Notes: generated from the sequence alone by a model not told the origin. A DNA stretch of 64,000 nt from Chromatiales bacterium (GCA_027076325.1 JALTJZ010000070.1:62001-126000); one strand, 5' to 3'. Positions 44,701 to 54,573 are shown, numbered from the stretch's first letter. Numbers and translations are program-made.

Positions 44701-45492
44701 TTATATGTAAGGTTTTATCCAGTTACACCACTGTTCAAACAAGTTGGCATCGACAGCCGCAATTACAGAACGTTTTTCCAAAGCATGTTTAAAAACCACC
44801 TCACTATCCAGTGTTTGTGAATACCCGCCACAATGATTAAAAATTAACTGCCCTGCTGCATAATCCCAGATATTCTGACTTCCATGCAAGTACACATGGC
44901 CACGCCCAATAGCCAGCCAGCACCAGTCAAGCGCCGAAGCACCAAAATTACGCTGAGATGCAAATGGTGAATCCGACACCAGTGCAACAGCGAGTTTTTT
45001 TGTCAAACGCTTAAAGTCAATAATCGCGGTGGATTGATGCAATAGCAAATTCGTTGGCGCCAGATTAATAATTTTATTATTCAAATAAGCAGCCGCCTTT
45101 GTTGCAGAAAAACACTCATCGCGAACAGGATCATAAACAAGACCAAAACTCACGCTGCCTTCTTCAATCAATGCGAGAGACACTGCAAAATATGGAATGC
45201 CGAATGCAAAATTACTGGTTCCATCCAGTGGATCAAGGCACCAGACCATTTTGGCACCAGCCAGAGCATGGGTTTGTTGCTCGACTGGCATTTCTTCTCC
45301 GAGTACAACAGAATCAGGAAAAAGTTGCATTAAGCACTGGCTTATCTTTTTCTGCATCACTAGATCAGCTTCTGTTACGATGCTGCCATCTTTTTTATGC
45401 TGGCGACATACTTTAGCATAACGAGGAACAAGTTCCTCTTTTGCAATAGAGGTAACCGCATTAATAACCACGTCTAGTTCAAACTGATTCAT
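44701..45492 (-). CDS. Inositol monophosphatase family protein
   Basis: A 263-residue Mg-dependent phosphatase. The metal-binding motifs are complete: GEEMP with the conserved glutamate at about residue 61, [14 protein letters not shown] at about 86-99 and WDYAAG at about 213-218. Members dephosphorylate inositol phosphates, histidinol phosphate, PAP or related small molecules; this one cannot be assigned. Its start overlaps the end of the DUF454 gene by 14 bases, so the two are translationally coupled. Confidence 0.9.
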   Translation of the reverse strand: MNQFELDVVINAVTSIAKEELVPRYAKVCRQHKKDGSIVTEADLVMQKKISQCLMQLFPDSVVLGEEMPVEQQTHALAGAKMVWCLDPLDGTSNFAFGIPYFAVSLALIEEGSVSFGLVYDPVRDECFSATKAAAYLNNKIINLAPTNLLLHQSTAIIDFKRLTKKLAVALVSDSPFASQRNFGASALDWCWLAIGRGHVYLHGSQNIWDYAAGQLIFNHCGGYSQTLDSEVVFKHALEKRSVIAAVDANLFEQWCNWIKPYI

Positions 45493-45883
45493 TCTTTGTT
45501 TCTTCTTTGTTAGCCGTTTTGAAAGTAACAGCAGATGGTTTTGTTAATATAAACCACATGCCATACAGCATTAATACCGCGATAAATAGTAACAGATAAA
45601 AATTCAATTCCCTGAAAAAAACAAGATAGGCAAAGCTTGCGCTCATCATGACAATGGATATTATTTTTGCAGGCAAGGGAATAACACGGTGTTGCCGCCA
45701 TTTTTGCAGCAACGGCCCAAATAGTGGGTGGTAATATAACCAGTCATGAAAACGTTGGGAGCTTTTAGCAAATGCCCATAATGCCAGTATCATAAATGGC
45801 GTGGTTGGTAGCACAGGTAACACAACACCAATTGCCCCAATTATAAAAAACAACCAGGCTAAAAGAAAGTAGCATAACTTCAT
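45479..45883 (-). CDS. YbaN family (DUF454) membrane protein
   Basis: A 134-residue inner-membrane protein with about four helices. The N-terminal [48 protein letters not shown] is the DUF454 signature, followed by [13 protein letters not shown]. Function unknown. It overlaps the phosphatase gene downstream. Confidence 0.9.
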   Translation of the reverse strand: MKLCYFLLAWLFFIIGAIGVVLPVLPTTPFMILALWAFAKSSQRFHDWLYYHPLFGPLLQKWRQHRVIPLPAKIISIVMMSASFAYLVFFRELNFYLLLFIAVLMLYGMWFILTKPSAVTFKTANKEETKNESV

Positions 45884-45956
45884 GACTTATTTCGTAAAAC
45901 ACCTTTTTTAAAAAGCAGTTATATCCATTCTAGCAGTTAAATTAACCGCTGTACCG

Positions 45957-46373
45957 CTAGTCATAAAAGTTGGCAGAACGTGACTTTTTGATTTCACCAC
46001 GTCTTTTTTTATTTTCCAGGCGTTTTCGTTTAGCGGCCATACTCGGCTTAGTTTTATGTCTGTGCTTTGGAACAGCAACTGCCGTATTAATAATTTGCTT
46101 TAGCCTTTCAAGGGCTGCCTGTTTATTCCTTTCCTGTGTACGGTGTTGCTGCGATTTTATAATTAAAACCCCATCGTTTGTTATTCTTTTATCTTTTAAT
46201 TGAAGTAAACGTTGTTTATAAATAGCCGGTAGTGAAGACGCCTTAATATTAAAACGTAGGTGGACAGCGGATGATACTTTATTCACATTTTGCCCGCCAG
46301 CACCCTGGGCTCTTATCGCCTGAATCTCAATATCCTGCATACGAATAAATAAATGGTTCGATAATTTTATCAT
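45957..46373 (-). CDS. arfB: Alternative ribosome-rescue factor ArfB (YaeJ)
   Basis: A 138-residue peptidyl-tRNA hydrolase that releases peptides from stalled ribosomes. The catalytic motif GAGGQNVNKVSSAVHLRF lies at about residues 21-38, and the basic tail (KRKRLENKKRRGEIKKSR) that threads the empty mRNA channel is intact. I place the start at ATG 46373 (MIKLSNH), which gives the usual length; the frame is open to 46430. It is divergent from the TlpA/ScsD-like gene. Confidence 0.92.
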   Translation of the reverse strand: MIKLSNHLFIRMQDIEIQAIRAQGAGGQNVNKVSSAVHLRFNIKASSLPAIYKQRLLQLKDKRITNDGVLIIKSQQHRTQERNKQAALERLKQIINTAVAVPKHRHKTKPSMAAKRKRLENKKRRGEIKKSRSANFYD

Positions 46374-46452
46374 TGCGATGACCATAAAAATGTTTACTGG
46401 CGAGTAAATAAAAGTTGGTTTTAACACCAATATTACATAAAATACACCAATA

Positions 46453-46968
46453 ATGAATTTTATTAAAAATTTAACTGCAAAAAAAGCAGTTTATATTGTA
46501 TTACAGATAACCTTACTCATTGCCGTTTATCTGGGTGTAAAAACCTATACCCAGCGCAATCTGGTACAGGAATTACCACCTGCTATCAATACAACATTGC
46601 TATCGGGTGAAACATATAATCTGTCAAGGCATACAGGAAAACCGTTACTCATTTATTTCTGGGCAACATGGTGTCCTATTTGCAAGTTTAAAGAGCAAAG
46701 TATTGAAGCGATTAGCAAGGACTACCCAGTTGTAACTATTGCCATGCAGTCAGGCAACAAAGATACGCTTAGAACTTATATGCAAACTGAAAACCTCAGT
46801 TTTGCGGTGATTGAGGATAATAATAGCATACTGGCAAACCGCTTTGGTATTAAAGCGGTGCCAGTTAGCTTTATACTGAACAGCGACGGTAACATTATAT
46901 TTATTGAATCAGGTTACACTTCAGAATGGGGGTTGCGCTTACGGCTGTGGTTAGCTCGGTTTTTTTAA
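46453..46968 (+). CDS. Membrane-anchored TlpA/ScsD-like thiol-disulfide protein
   Basis: A 171-residue protein with one N-terminal membrane helix (about 12-28) and a periplasmic thioredoxin-fold domain. The active site is WCPICKFKE at about residues 74-82 and the cis-proline motif is KAVPVSFIL at about 135-143. It resembles ScsD-type protein disulfide oxidoreductases. The gene is isolated, convergent with nrdB. Confidence 0.87.
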   Translation: MNFIKNLTAKKAVYIVLQITLLIAVYLGVKTYTQRNLVQELPPAINTTLLSGETYNLSRHTGKPLLIYFWATWCPICKFKEQSIEAISKDYPVVTIAMQSGNKDTLRTYMQTENLSFAVIEDNNSILANRFGIKAVPVSFILNSDGNIIFIESGYTSEWGLRLRLWLARFF

Positions 46969-46982
46969 ACCTAAATTGGCCA

Positions 46983-48137
46983 CTACCATTCAAGCGCCCC
47001 ACCTGTTTGATATTCTGTTACCCGTGTTTCAAAAAAGTTTTTTTCTTTTCTAAGATTAGCCTGCTCGTCCAGCCAACCCAGTTTGTTTTCTGCCCCCGGA
47101 AAAGGTTCCTCATGCTTTAACTGTTTTGCACGCCGATTGGCAATATAACGAAACTGCTCAATATGCTCTTCTGCACTGTAACCTAAAACCGGATCACGCA
47201 TAATATAGTGTGCATATTCTGCTTCAGCCGCTTCAGCTTCCAGCCACATTTCAGCAATCGCTTTGGGATCAAGTTTTAAATTATTTTCAAGAATAATCTG
47301 GTTGACAGTGCGAATCCCAAAAGCACAGTGCAGTACTTCATCGCGCATAATATATTGCAACTGTTCGGCCGTGCCCGTCATTAGCCCACGCCGTTGTAAT
47401 GCAAAAATGGGACTAAAGCCATTGTAAAACCAGCAGCCCTCAAATACCCCCGCAAAGAAGGTATAGGAAATAACAAAATTTTCCAGCTCATCCCGATTGG
47501 TTAGGTCAATATCAGCGCGTAATACAGAGTTAATACGTTGATTAGCGAGTTGTATTTTCTGATTTATTTCAGGTACAACCCGATAACGATTATATATCTC
47601 ACCCTGATCCAGCCCGATTGATTCAATACAGTGCTGATATGTCCAGGTGTGCAAGGCTTCTTCAAATACTTGCCGTGCCTGATAAATCTGCAGTTCAGGC
47701 GCGGTCATTTTTTCCATGACCGCAAGCCCAATATTCCGCATTGCGAGTATGTCGGAGGTGGTCAGGTACGACAGCACATTTTCATAAATATGCTTTTCTT
47801 CCAGGGTTAGACGGTGCTGGTAGTCATGTACATCTTTTGACATATTGATATCGAGCGGTGTCCAGTGGTTGCGGTTTGCATTTAAAAAGAATTCCCATGC
47901 CCATGGGTATTTAAACGGTGCAAGCTGGTTAATGTCCGTTGCACCATTAATCACCCGTTTATCGTCTGCTTTCACGGGTTGTACATCGCTAACACTAACG
48001 CTGTTTTTGGTTTTATTTTGTTTGTTTAATATCTGCTCGGCATGGATGGCCTTTTCAACGCTATTGTCCTGTGCTGGCATAGCCGCTGAGTTTAATTCTG
48101 TTGAAAATTTATCTAATGGGTTTTCCCAATCTAACAT
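46983..48137 (-). CDS. nrdB: Ribonucleotide reductase class Ia beta subunit NrdB
   Basis: This 384-residue radical-generating subunit carries the diiron-tyrosyl cofactor for NrdA. The metal ligands D129, E160, H163, E233, E267 and H270 can be seen, and the radical tyrosine Y167 is present in EALHTWTYQHC, so this is a tyrosyl (not Mn/Fe class Ic) enzyme. ATG 48137 (MLDWENP) has GAGGGA upstream; the frame remains open into the end of nrdA. An unusual extension of about 75 residues precedes the fold. It follows nrdA by 13 bp. Confidence 0.93.
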   Translation of the reverse strand: MLDWENPLDKFSTELNSAAMPAQDNSVEKAIHAEQILNKQNKTKNSVSVSDVQPVKADDKRVINGATDINQLAPFKYPWAWEFFLNANRNHWTPLDINMSKDVHDYQHRLTLEEKHIYENVLSYLTTSDILAMRNIGLAVMEKMTAPELQIYQARQVFEEALHTWTYQHCIESIGLDQGEIYNRYRVVPEINQKIQLANQRINSVLRADIDLTNRDELENFVISYTFFAGVFEGCWFYNGFSPIFALQRRGLMTGTAEQLQYIMRDEVLHCAFGIRTVNQIILENNLKLDPKAIAEMWLEAEAAEAEYAHYIMRDPVLGYSAEEHIEQFRYIANRRAKQLKHEEPFPGAENKLGWLDEQANLRKEKNFFETRVTEYQTGGALEW

Positions 48138-48150
48138 TTTATATTCCCTC

Positions 48151-50994
48151 TTATTGGCAAGCTTCACATTCTGGATCAAGGATTGAACAAACTTTTACTG
48201 CTTCTGCAGGCTCCGTTTGGGTCACATTTTTTTCTATATGGGTTGCGCCAACCGAACGCAGGTAATAGGTTGTTTTAAGTCCTCGCACCCAGGCCAGTTT
48301 ATAAAGTTGATCCAGTTTCTTACCCGAGGGTTCTTGCATATACAGGTTTAAGCTTTGCGCCTGATCTATCCATTTTTGCCTGCGTGCACCCGCTTCGATT
48401 AACCAGCGCGTATCAATTTCAAATGCAGTGGCATAGCGTTTTTTTAGTTCCTCAGGAATACGCTCTATGTTTAATACCGAACCATCATAATATTTAAGAT
48501 CATTCACCATCACTTCATCCCATAAGTTGTGTTTTTTAAGGGCCTGTACAAGGTATGGGTTAACAATGGTAAACTCGCCAGACAGGTTTGATTTGACATA
48601 AAGGTTCTGATAAGTCGGTTCAATGGACTGACTTACCCCACAGATATTTGAAATGGTGGCCGTGGGCGCGATGGCCAAACAATTACTATTTCGCATTCCT
48701 TGTTTTAAAACTGTTTCTCGTAAACTAGCCCAGTCTAATGTCGTGCTACTATCACACTGAATATAGTTACCTCGCTCTTCTATCATTTTATTATGTGCGT
48801 CGATAGGCAAAACGCCCTGGCTCCATAACGAACCAGCATAACTGGTATACTGGCCACGCTCGGCGGCTAGTGCGGATGAAGCTTTAATTGCAAAGTAACT
48901 GATAGCTTCCATTGAGGTATCAGCAAACGTAATGGCTTGTTCACTGTTGTAAGCAATATTTTGTTTATAGAGTGCATCCTGAAACCCCATTAAGCCTAAG
49001 CCCACAGGACGATGCCGCAAGTTTGAATTACGCGCCTTTGGCACTGCGTAGTAATTATAATCCACCACATTGTCCAGCATGCGCATCGCCGTGGTGATGG
49101 TGGCTTCTAGTTTCTCAAGATTTAATCCATTCTCATCGGTATGCGCAGCAAGATTAACCGAACCCAGATTGCACACGGCTATTTCATTATCAGTGGTATG
49201 TAGAGTAATTTCGGTACAAAGGTTAGAGCTGTGTACTACCCCCACATGCTGGTTGGTGTAGCGAACATTGCAGGGATCTTTAAACGCAATCCACGGGTGG
49301 CCCGTTTCAAATAACATACCTAACATTTTTCGCCACAGTTCAACGGCATTAACTGTTTTAAATAATTTAATTTCACCGCGTGCGGCTTTTTCTTCTGCCG
49401 TAATATAGGCTTTTTCAAAGGCCTGACCATAAAGATCATGGAGTTCAGGAACGTCTTCGGGTGAAAATAAAGTCCACTGTTTTTCTTCGGCGACGCGTTT
49501 CATAAACAAGTCAGGTACCCAGTTGGCGGTGTTCATATCATGAGTGCGACGACGATCATCCCCCGTGTTTTTACGCAGCTCTAAAAAATCTTCAATATCA
49601 ATATGCCAGCTTTCAAGATAGGCACACATAGCTCCTTTACGTTTGCCACCCTGATTAACGGCAACCGCGGTATCGTTGGCCACCTTTAAAAATGGAACCA
49701 CACCCTGTGATTTACCATTGGTACCTTTAATATGTGCACCTAGCCCTCTAACTGGTGTCCAGTCATTACCCAGGCCACCGGCAAATTTAGACAGCAATGC
49801 ATTGTCTTTAAGCGAAGAATAAATACCATCAAGATCATCGGGTACGGTTGTAAGGTAGCATGATGATAATTGCGGGCGTAAGGTCGCCGAGTTAAATAAG
49901 GTGGGGGTTGAACTCATAAAGTCAAACGACGACAGTAATTTATAAAACTCTATACTGCGTGCTTCGCGATCGATTTCATTATAGGCAAGCCCCATTGCCA
50001 CTCGCATAAAAAAGGCCTGTGGTAATTCAATACGCACGTTATCCTGATGGATAAAGTAACGATCATACAATGTTTGCAAGCCAAGATAATTAAACTGATA
50101 GTCACGTTGCGGTTCAATCGCAGTGGCTAACTTATCGAGGTCATAACGCAATAATTCACTATCGAGTAATTCCAGCTCAACGGCTTTGTTGATATAATTT
50201 TTAAAGTAGTCGGCATAGCACGTTGTCATTTGTGCCTGCGTGGCTTGTTGTGCATAGCCGCCTTCCAGCCAGCTTAGTGCTTCACGCCGTAAGTTATTTA
50301 AAAGCAGCCTGGCCGACAGTTGAGAGTATTCAGGTTCAGTGTCAATCATGCTGCGCGCACTCATCACCAGCGTGGTATATAAATCATCTTCACTCATGCC
50401 TTCGTAGGCCGAACTTAAAGTCGATTGCAGTACCTTGCCAGTATCCACCTGTTCCAGACCGTTTGCCGCTTCATCGATAAGTTGTTGTAAATGGATATGG
50501 TTAAGCGGTTTAAGATTGCTATCACTGTATTGAATATTGATTACTGGTTGGTTGGTTTCTGTGTCAAGCGCACTGCCATTTTGTTGCGCCTGTTTCTGGG
50601 CACGCTTTTGGGCATGCTGTTCGCGGTACAAAACATAGGCGCGGGCTACTTTTTGCTCCCCGTTACGCATTAAAGCCAGTTCAACCTGATCCTGAATGTT
50701 TTCAATGTGTACGGTGCCATTTTCTGGCAAGTGTCGAAACAAGGCATCAATAACCTGGCTGGTTAATGTTTCAACTGTTTCACGTACCCGGCTGGATGCC
50801 GCAGCGGTTCCCCCTTCAACGGCAAGAAAGGCTTTGGTCAATGCAACCACAATTTTGCTGCGATCAAAGGCCGTTTGCTTACCATTGCGGCGAATTACCC
50901 GACTAATGGGTTCAGACGCTGACGGCGGTGGTGGATTATCTGCTTGTCGTGGTGTGGGATTGCTTAGATCGTTGCTTAAAGTATCAGTTTGCAT
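48151..50994 (-). CDS. nrdA: Ribonucleotide reductase class Ia alpha subunit NrdA
   Basis: This 947-residue subunit reduces ribonucleoside diphosphates to deoxy forms. An ATP-cone allosteric domain (about 33-130, beginning ISRVIRRNGKQTAFDRSKIVVAL) is followed by the catalytic barrel. It has SSCYLTTVPDD, the radical cysteine in NLCTEI, ESWHIDIEDFLELRKN and the C-terminal redox pair in PECEACQ. ATG 50994 has an AGAGGAAG ribosome-binding site; the frame extends upstream across the leader. The leader holds a cobalamin riboswitch and paired NrdR boxes. nrdB follows after 13 bp. Confidence 0.95.
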   Translation of the reverse strand: MQTDTLSNDLSNPTPRQADNPPPPSASEPISRVIRRNGKQTAFDRSKIVVALTKAFLAVEGGTAAASSRVRETVETLTSQVIDALFRHLPENGTVHIENIQDQVELALMRNGEQKVARAYVLYREQHAQKRAQKQAQQNGSALDTETNQPVINIQYSDSNLKPLNHIHLQQLIDEAANGLEQVDTGKVLQSTLSSAYEGMSEDDLYTTLVMSARSMIDTEPEYSQLSARLLLNNLRREALSWLEGGYAQQATQAQMTTCYADYFKNYINKAVELELLDSELLRYDLDKLATAIEPQRDYQFNYLGLQTLYDRYFIHQDNVRIELPQAFFMRVAMGLAYNEIDREARSIEFYKLLSSFDFMSSTPTLFNSATLRPQLSSCYLTTVPDDLDGIYSSLKDNALLSKFAGGLGNDWTPVRGLGAHIKGTNGKSQGVVPFLKVANDTAVAVNQGGKRKGAMCAYLESWHIDIEDFLELRKNTGDDRRRTHDMNTANWVPDLFMKRVAEEKQWTLFSPEDVPELHDLYGQAFEKAYITAEEKAARGEIKLFKTVNAVELWRKMLGMLFETGHPWIAFKDPCNVRYTNQHVGVVHSSNLCTEITLHTTDNEIAVCNLGSVNLAAHTDENGLNLEKLEATITTAMRMLDNVVDYNYYAVPKARNSNLRHRPVGLGLMGFQDALYKQNIAYNSEQAITFADTSMEAISYFAIKASSALAAERGQYTSYAGSLWSQGVLPIDAHNKMIEERGNYIQCDSSTTLDWASLRETVLKQGMRNSNCLAIAPTATISNICGVSQSIEPTYQNLYVKSNLSGEFTIVNPYLVQALKKHNLWDEVMVNDLKYYDGSVLNIERIPEELKKRYATAFEIDTRWLIEAGARRQKWIDQAQSLNLYMQEPSGKKLDQLYKLAWVRGLKTTYYLRSVGATHIEKNVTQTEPAEAVKVCSILDPECEACQ

Positions 50995-51000
50995 AGGCTT

Positions 51001-51030
51001 CCTCTGGCTATGGTTGTACAGGGCCAGAGG
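51001..51030 (-). promoter_or_regulatory. Hairpin that sequesters the nrdA ribosome-binding site
   Basis: On the minus strand CCTCTGGC (51030-51023) pairs perfectly with GCCAGAGG (51008-51001) across a 14-base loop. The second arm contains the AGAGG of the nrdA Shine-Dalgarno sequence, which ends a few bases before the start at 50994. As it lies about 65-95 bases after the riboswitch core, it is a plausible expression platform that blocks translation. Confidence 0.75.
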
Positions 51031-51097
51031 GAAAGGCAGCAGGAAAAAAAGATGCTTTTCCACCCTGAGCCTTGACGCGAGACTCGGATGTTATTTT

Positions 51098-51215
51098 TTT
51101 TAGAAGCAGGTAATCGGACTGAAGGGGATAAAATATACGCCCCTAACACCGTTGCGCGACAGTACCGGATTGACACCGGATTCCCCCACTTCTATTTTTT
51201 TACTTCAAAAACACA
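51098..51215 (-). promoter_or_regulatory. Cobalamin riboswitch upstream of nrdAB
   Basis: On the minus strand the leader reads GGGGGAATCCGGTG, TCAATCCGG, TACTGTCGCGCAAC, then a hairpin AGGGGCG...CCCCT, then CAGTCCGATTACCTGC. These are the conserved blocks of the B12 riboswitch core in the right order, including the GCAAC loop and the 3' 'agTC..gaTACCTGC' box. Flanking TTTTTGAAG and CTTCTAAAAA can close stem P1. Control is expected to reduce nrdAB expression when B12 is present. This has precedent in bacteria that also have the B12-dependent class II enzyme NrdJ. Confidence 0.82.
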
Positions 51216-51257
51216 ATATGTAGTGCTTTTAAAATTCCTGAACACAAGATAATGTAA
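51211..51257 (-). promoter_or_regulatory. Paired NrdR boxes in the nrdA promoter
   Basis: Two matches to the NrdR box (consensus ACAC-WATATAT-WGTGT-like, 16 bp) are seen: ACACAATATGTAGTGC at 51211-51226 (about 14 of 16) and ACACAAGATAATGTAA at 51242-51257 (about 12 of 16). Their starts are exactly 31 bp apart, the three-turn spacing usual for NrdR pairs. They sit where the nrdA promoter should be, just before the riboswitch. Confidence 0.72.
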
Positions 51258-51282
51258 GGCTGATTAAAAGGCAAGATTTATT

Positions 51283-52188
51283 TTAAAACTTTTTTCGTAG
51301 CAACAAGCCTTCTCTGGCAAGCTCAATAAAATCAACCAGGTAAGCCTGCTCGGCTTCGCGTTGGCGAATGGCAGCATACAGTGTCCCTTTCATGCCGTTT
51401 TTACCAAGTGGTCGGGCGGTAACATAGTGGCGGGCAATATAATCTTCCACAACCCATTCAGGCAGCACCGCAATGCCCCGCCCGGAAGCAACCAGTTGCA
51501 AAATCATGACAGTGAGCTCGGACTGACGAAGTTGCCGTGGCGCAACATTTTGTGGGTTTAGAAAATGAGTAAAAATATCCAGCCGTTGTTGTTCAACAGG
51601 GTATGTGATTAATGTTTCATTGCTAAAATCAGCTGCACACAGATACGGTTTGTTTGCCAGAGGGTGATCGTTAGCCATAATCGCAACGGCCTGATAATCA
51701 AACAACGCTTCAAAGACAATGCCTGCATGCGCCACCTTGTCGGTGGTAATAACAAGGTCAACATCTTCCTGTAGCAAAGCCTTGATAGGCTCAAAATTAT
51801 TGGCCAATCGCAGATCCACTTCCACTTCCGGCCAATGTGTCCGGTAATAATCCAGTGTCGGAATAAGCCATTCAAAACAACTGTGGCACTCAATCGTAAT
51901 ATGCAAACGCCCGGAGTCAGCTCCCGCCAGATGTTTCAGCTCATATTCGGCGGCTTCCACTTCAGGCAAAATACGTTGCGCAAGATTTAACAGCCGTTGC
52001 CCCGCATGGCTCAGCCTTAGTGGCTTATGCTTTCGCTGATAAAGCTCAATATCGAAATAACGCTCAACCACTTTAATTTGGTGCGATAACGCTGACTGTG
52101 TCAGATGCAATCGTTCCGCTGCCTGAGCCAGGTTTTCGGCTTCCTCAATGGCTTTAAGGCTGCGTAAGTGGCGTAATTCCAGAAACAT
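51283..52188 (-). CDS. metR: LysR family regulator MetR
   Basis: A 301-residue LysR-type activator of methionine genes that responds to homocysteine. The N-terminal HTH (LRSLKAIEEAENLAQAAERLHLTQSALSHQIKVVE) and the start MFLELRHLRSL match MetR. The effector-binding domain has ITIECHSCFEWLIPTLDYYRTHWPEVEVD, characteristic of MetR. It is divergent from metE, and the 102-base gap holds two MetR boxes. Confidence 0.93.
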   Translation of the reverse strand: MFLELRHLRSLKAIEEAENLAQAAERLHLTQSALSHQIKVVERYFDIELYQRKHKPLRLSHAGQRLLNLAQRILPEVEAAEYELKHLAGADSGRLHITIECHSCFEWLIPTLDYYRTHWPEVEVDLRLANNFEPIKALLQEDVDLVITTDKVAHAGIVFEALFDYQAVAIMANDHPLANKPYLCAADFSNETLITYPVEQQRLDIFTHFLNPQNVAPRQLRQSELTVMILQLVASGRGIAVLPEWVVEDYIARHYVTARPLGKNGMKGTLYAAIRQREAEQAYLVDFIELAREGLLLRKKF

Positions 52189-52190
52189 TA

Positions 52191-52234
52191 TGAACCTAAT
52201 TCATTATAAATATTAAAAATATGAAATTGATTCA
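52191..52234. promoter_or_regulatory. Two MetR binding boxes between metR and metE
   Basis: TGAACCTAATTCA (52191-52203) and TGAAATTGATTCA (52222-52234) both match the MetR consensus TGAA-N5-TTCA exactly. Their starts are 31 bp apart, about three helical turns. They lie within the shared promoter region of the divergent metR and metE genes. Confidence 0.85.
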
Positions 52235-52290
52235 ATCTTAACCCGACTTCATACTGTGTCGCAATCCAAATTGAAGACAAGGTAAACACA

Positions 52291-54573
52291 ATGAGCAAAA
52301 CACACAATCTCGGGTTTCCACGCATTGGCGCAGATCGGGAATTAAAAAAAGCAATGGAAGCATTCTGGCAAGGAAAAATCAGCCAACAGGAACTCGAACA
52401 AACAGGTAAACAACTACGCCAGCGGCATTGGCAATTACAGGCAGATGCCGGTATTGATTTGATTCCAGTTGGTGACTTTTCCAATTATGACCAGCTACTG
52501 GATATGTCCTGCCTGTTAGGTGTCGTGCCACCACGCTTTAACTGGGATGGTGAAGCAATTAGCCTCGCAACCTACTTTGCCATGGCGCGCGGCGAACAGC
52601 TTAACGACAAAGCCGTTGCCGCTTGTGAAATGACAAAATGGTTTGATACCAATTACCACTACCTTGTGCCAGAAGTGCATAGCAAACAAACCTTTAAACT
52701 GAGCTTTAATAAACTGTTTGATGAAATTGCAGAAGCACAGCGTGCAGGCTTTAACAGCAAGGCCGTTATTATAGGGCCACTTACCTGGTTATGGCTGGCA
52801 AAAATAAAAGGTGAAGACTTTAACAAACTGGCGCTACTGGAGTCATTAACCGCTGCCTACAAAAATATTTTACTGCGTTTAAAACAGCAAAATATTGAAT
52901 GGGTGCAAATTGATGAACCAATATTAGTGTTGGACTTACCCGAACAATGGAAAAAAAGTTTTACTTCCGTTTATAAACAATTGCAGATAGCCGATCTAAA
53001 TATTTTACTCACCACATACTTTGGCGAACTGGACGACAACCTTCAACTTGCCTGCCAACTCCCTGTTGCAGGGCTGCACATTGACCTTGTTCGCGGAAGC
53101 AGCCAGCTTGAAGAAGTAATACAAAATTTAGCTGATAATAAAATTTTGTCGCTGGGCATTATTGACGGACGCAATATTTGGCGCAGCGATTTAGATAACA
53201 TATTAAACACACTCAACAAGGTAAAAGACAAACTGGCCGAGCGTTTATGGATAGCCCCTTCGTGCTCATTACTGCATGTGCCTGTCGATCTTGCACAGGA
53301 GCACAAGCTGGACAGTGAAATTAAAAACTGGCTGGCTTTTGCAACACAAAAGCTGGACGAGCTTAACACCTTAAATCAGGCTGTTAATCACGGTAAAGAA
53401 AACGTTGCGCAACAACTTGAATTATCCCGTAAAGCAATACAGCAACGTCAACAGTCAACCCGAATTCATCACGCCGATGTTAAAAAACGTGTTAAAGCCA
53501 TTACCAATAATATGCTTGCACGCAATAAGCCCTTTAATGAGCGCAGCGAAATACAAAAACAATGGTTAAAATTACCGGCCTTTCCAACCACAACCATTGG
53601 CTCTTTCCCGCAAACGGACACCATTCGCATTGCTCGCCGAGCCTTTAAACAAGGCCAGCTCGATAAAGAGGAATACACTCGGCAGATGAAAAAAGAAATC
53701 TTTTACGTTATTAAAGAACAGGAAAAACTGGGGCTGGACGTGTTAGTGCATGGTGAACCAGAACGTAACGATATGGTTGAATATTTTGGCGAGCTGCTCA
53801 ATGGCTTTGCCTTTACCGAAAAAGCATGGGTACAGTCTTATGGTTCACGCTGTGTAAAACCACCGATTATTTATGGTGACATTTCACGACCCGAAGCAAT
53901 GACCGTTGAATGGAGTTGCTTTGCACAATCCTGCACTGCAAAACCAATGAAAGGTATGTTGACTGGCCCGGTCACCATCTTAAACTGGTCGTTTGTGCGC
54001 GATGATCAACCGCGCGCAGCAACCGCCATGCAAATTGCACTGGCACTGCGTGACGAAGTGCATGATCTTGAACAGGCCGGTATTAAAATCATCCAAATTG
54101 ATGAAGCCGCATTACGTGAAGGCCTGCCCCTGCGCAAAAAAGACTGGCAGGCATACCTTGACTGGACAGTGCGCGCCTTTCGTTTAACCGCCAGTGTTGC
54201 AGCTGATGAGACACAAATCCACACCCATATGTGTTACTCCGAGTTCAACGACATTATTCAGGCCATTGCCGACATGGATGCGGATGTGATTACCATCGAA
54301 ACCTCGCGTTCGGACATGGAATTGCTGGATGCATTCGAGAATTTCGACTACCCCAATGACATTGGCCCGGGTGTTTATGATATTCACTCACCCAATGTGC
54401 CAAGCACGCAACACATCGTCCAGCTAATGCAAAAAGCGGCAAAGCGTATTCCGGTTGCACGGCTCTGGATCAACCCGGATTGCGGGCTAAAAACCCGCCA
54501 ATGGCCCGAAGTCAAACAAGCGTTAGCCTGTATGGTGGACTCAGCTCGACAGTTGCGCAAAGCAGCGGGATAG
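52291..54573 (+). CDS. metE: Cobalamin-independent methionine synthase MetE
   Basis: This 760-residue zinc enzyme transfers a methyl group from methyltetrahydrofolate triglutamate to homocysteine without B12. The N-terminal half begins THNLGFPRIGADRELKKA. The catalytic half has FPTTTIGSFPQT and the zinc ligands H646 and C648 (HMCYSEF) and C731 (NPDCGLKTR). The length matches the family. It is controlled by the divergent MetR through the boxes upstream. No B12 riboswitch precedes it. Confidence 0.97.
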   Translation: MSKTHNLGFPRIGADRELKKAMEAFWQGKISQQELEQTGKQLRQRHWQLQADAGIDLIPVGDFSNYDQLLDMSCLLGVVPPRFNWDGEAISLATYFAMARGEQLNDKAVAACEMTKWFDTNYHYLVPEVHSKQTFKLSFNKLFDEIAEAQRAGFNSKAVIIGPLTWLWLAKIKGEDFNKLALLESLTAAYKNILLRLKQQNIEWVQIDEPILVLDLPEQWKKSFTSVYKQLQIADLNILLTTYFGELDDNLQLACQLPVAGLHIDLVRGSSQLEEVIQNLADNKILSLGIIDGRNIWRSDLDNILNTLNKVKDKLAERLWIAPSCSLLHVPVDLAQEHKLDSEIKNWLAFATQKLDELNTLNQAVNHGKENVAQQLELSRKAIQQRQQSTRIHHADVKKRVKAITNNMLARNKPFNERSEIQKQWLKLPAFPTTTIGSFPQTDTIRIARRAFKQGQLDKEEYTRQMKKEIFYVIKEQEKLGLDVLVHGEPERNDMVEYFGELLNGFAFTEKAWVQSYGSRCVKPPIIYGDISRPEAMTVEWSCFAQSCTAKPMKGMLTGPVTILNWSFVRDDQPRAATAMQIALALRDEVHDLEQAGIKIIQIDEAALREGLPLRKKDWQAYLDWTVRAFRLTASVAADETQIHTHMCYSEFNDIIQAIADMDADVITIETSRSDMELLDAFENFDYPNDIGPGVYDIHSPNVPSTQHIVQLMQKAAKRIPVARLWINPDCGLKTRQWPEVKQALACMVDSARQLRKAAG

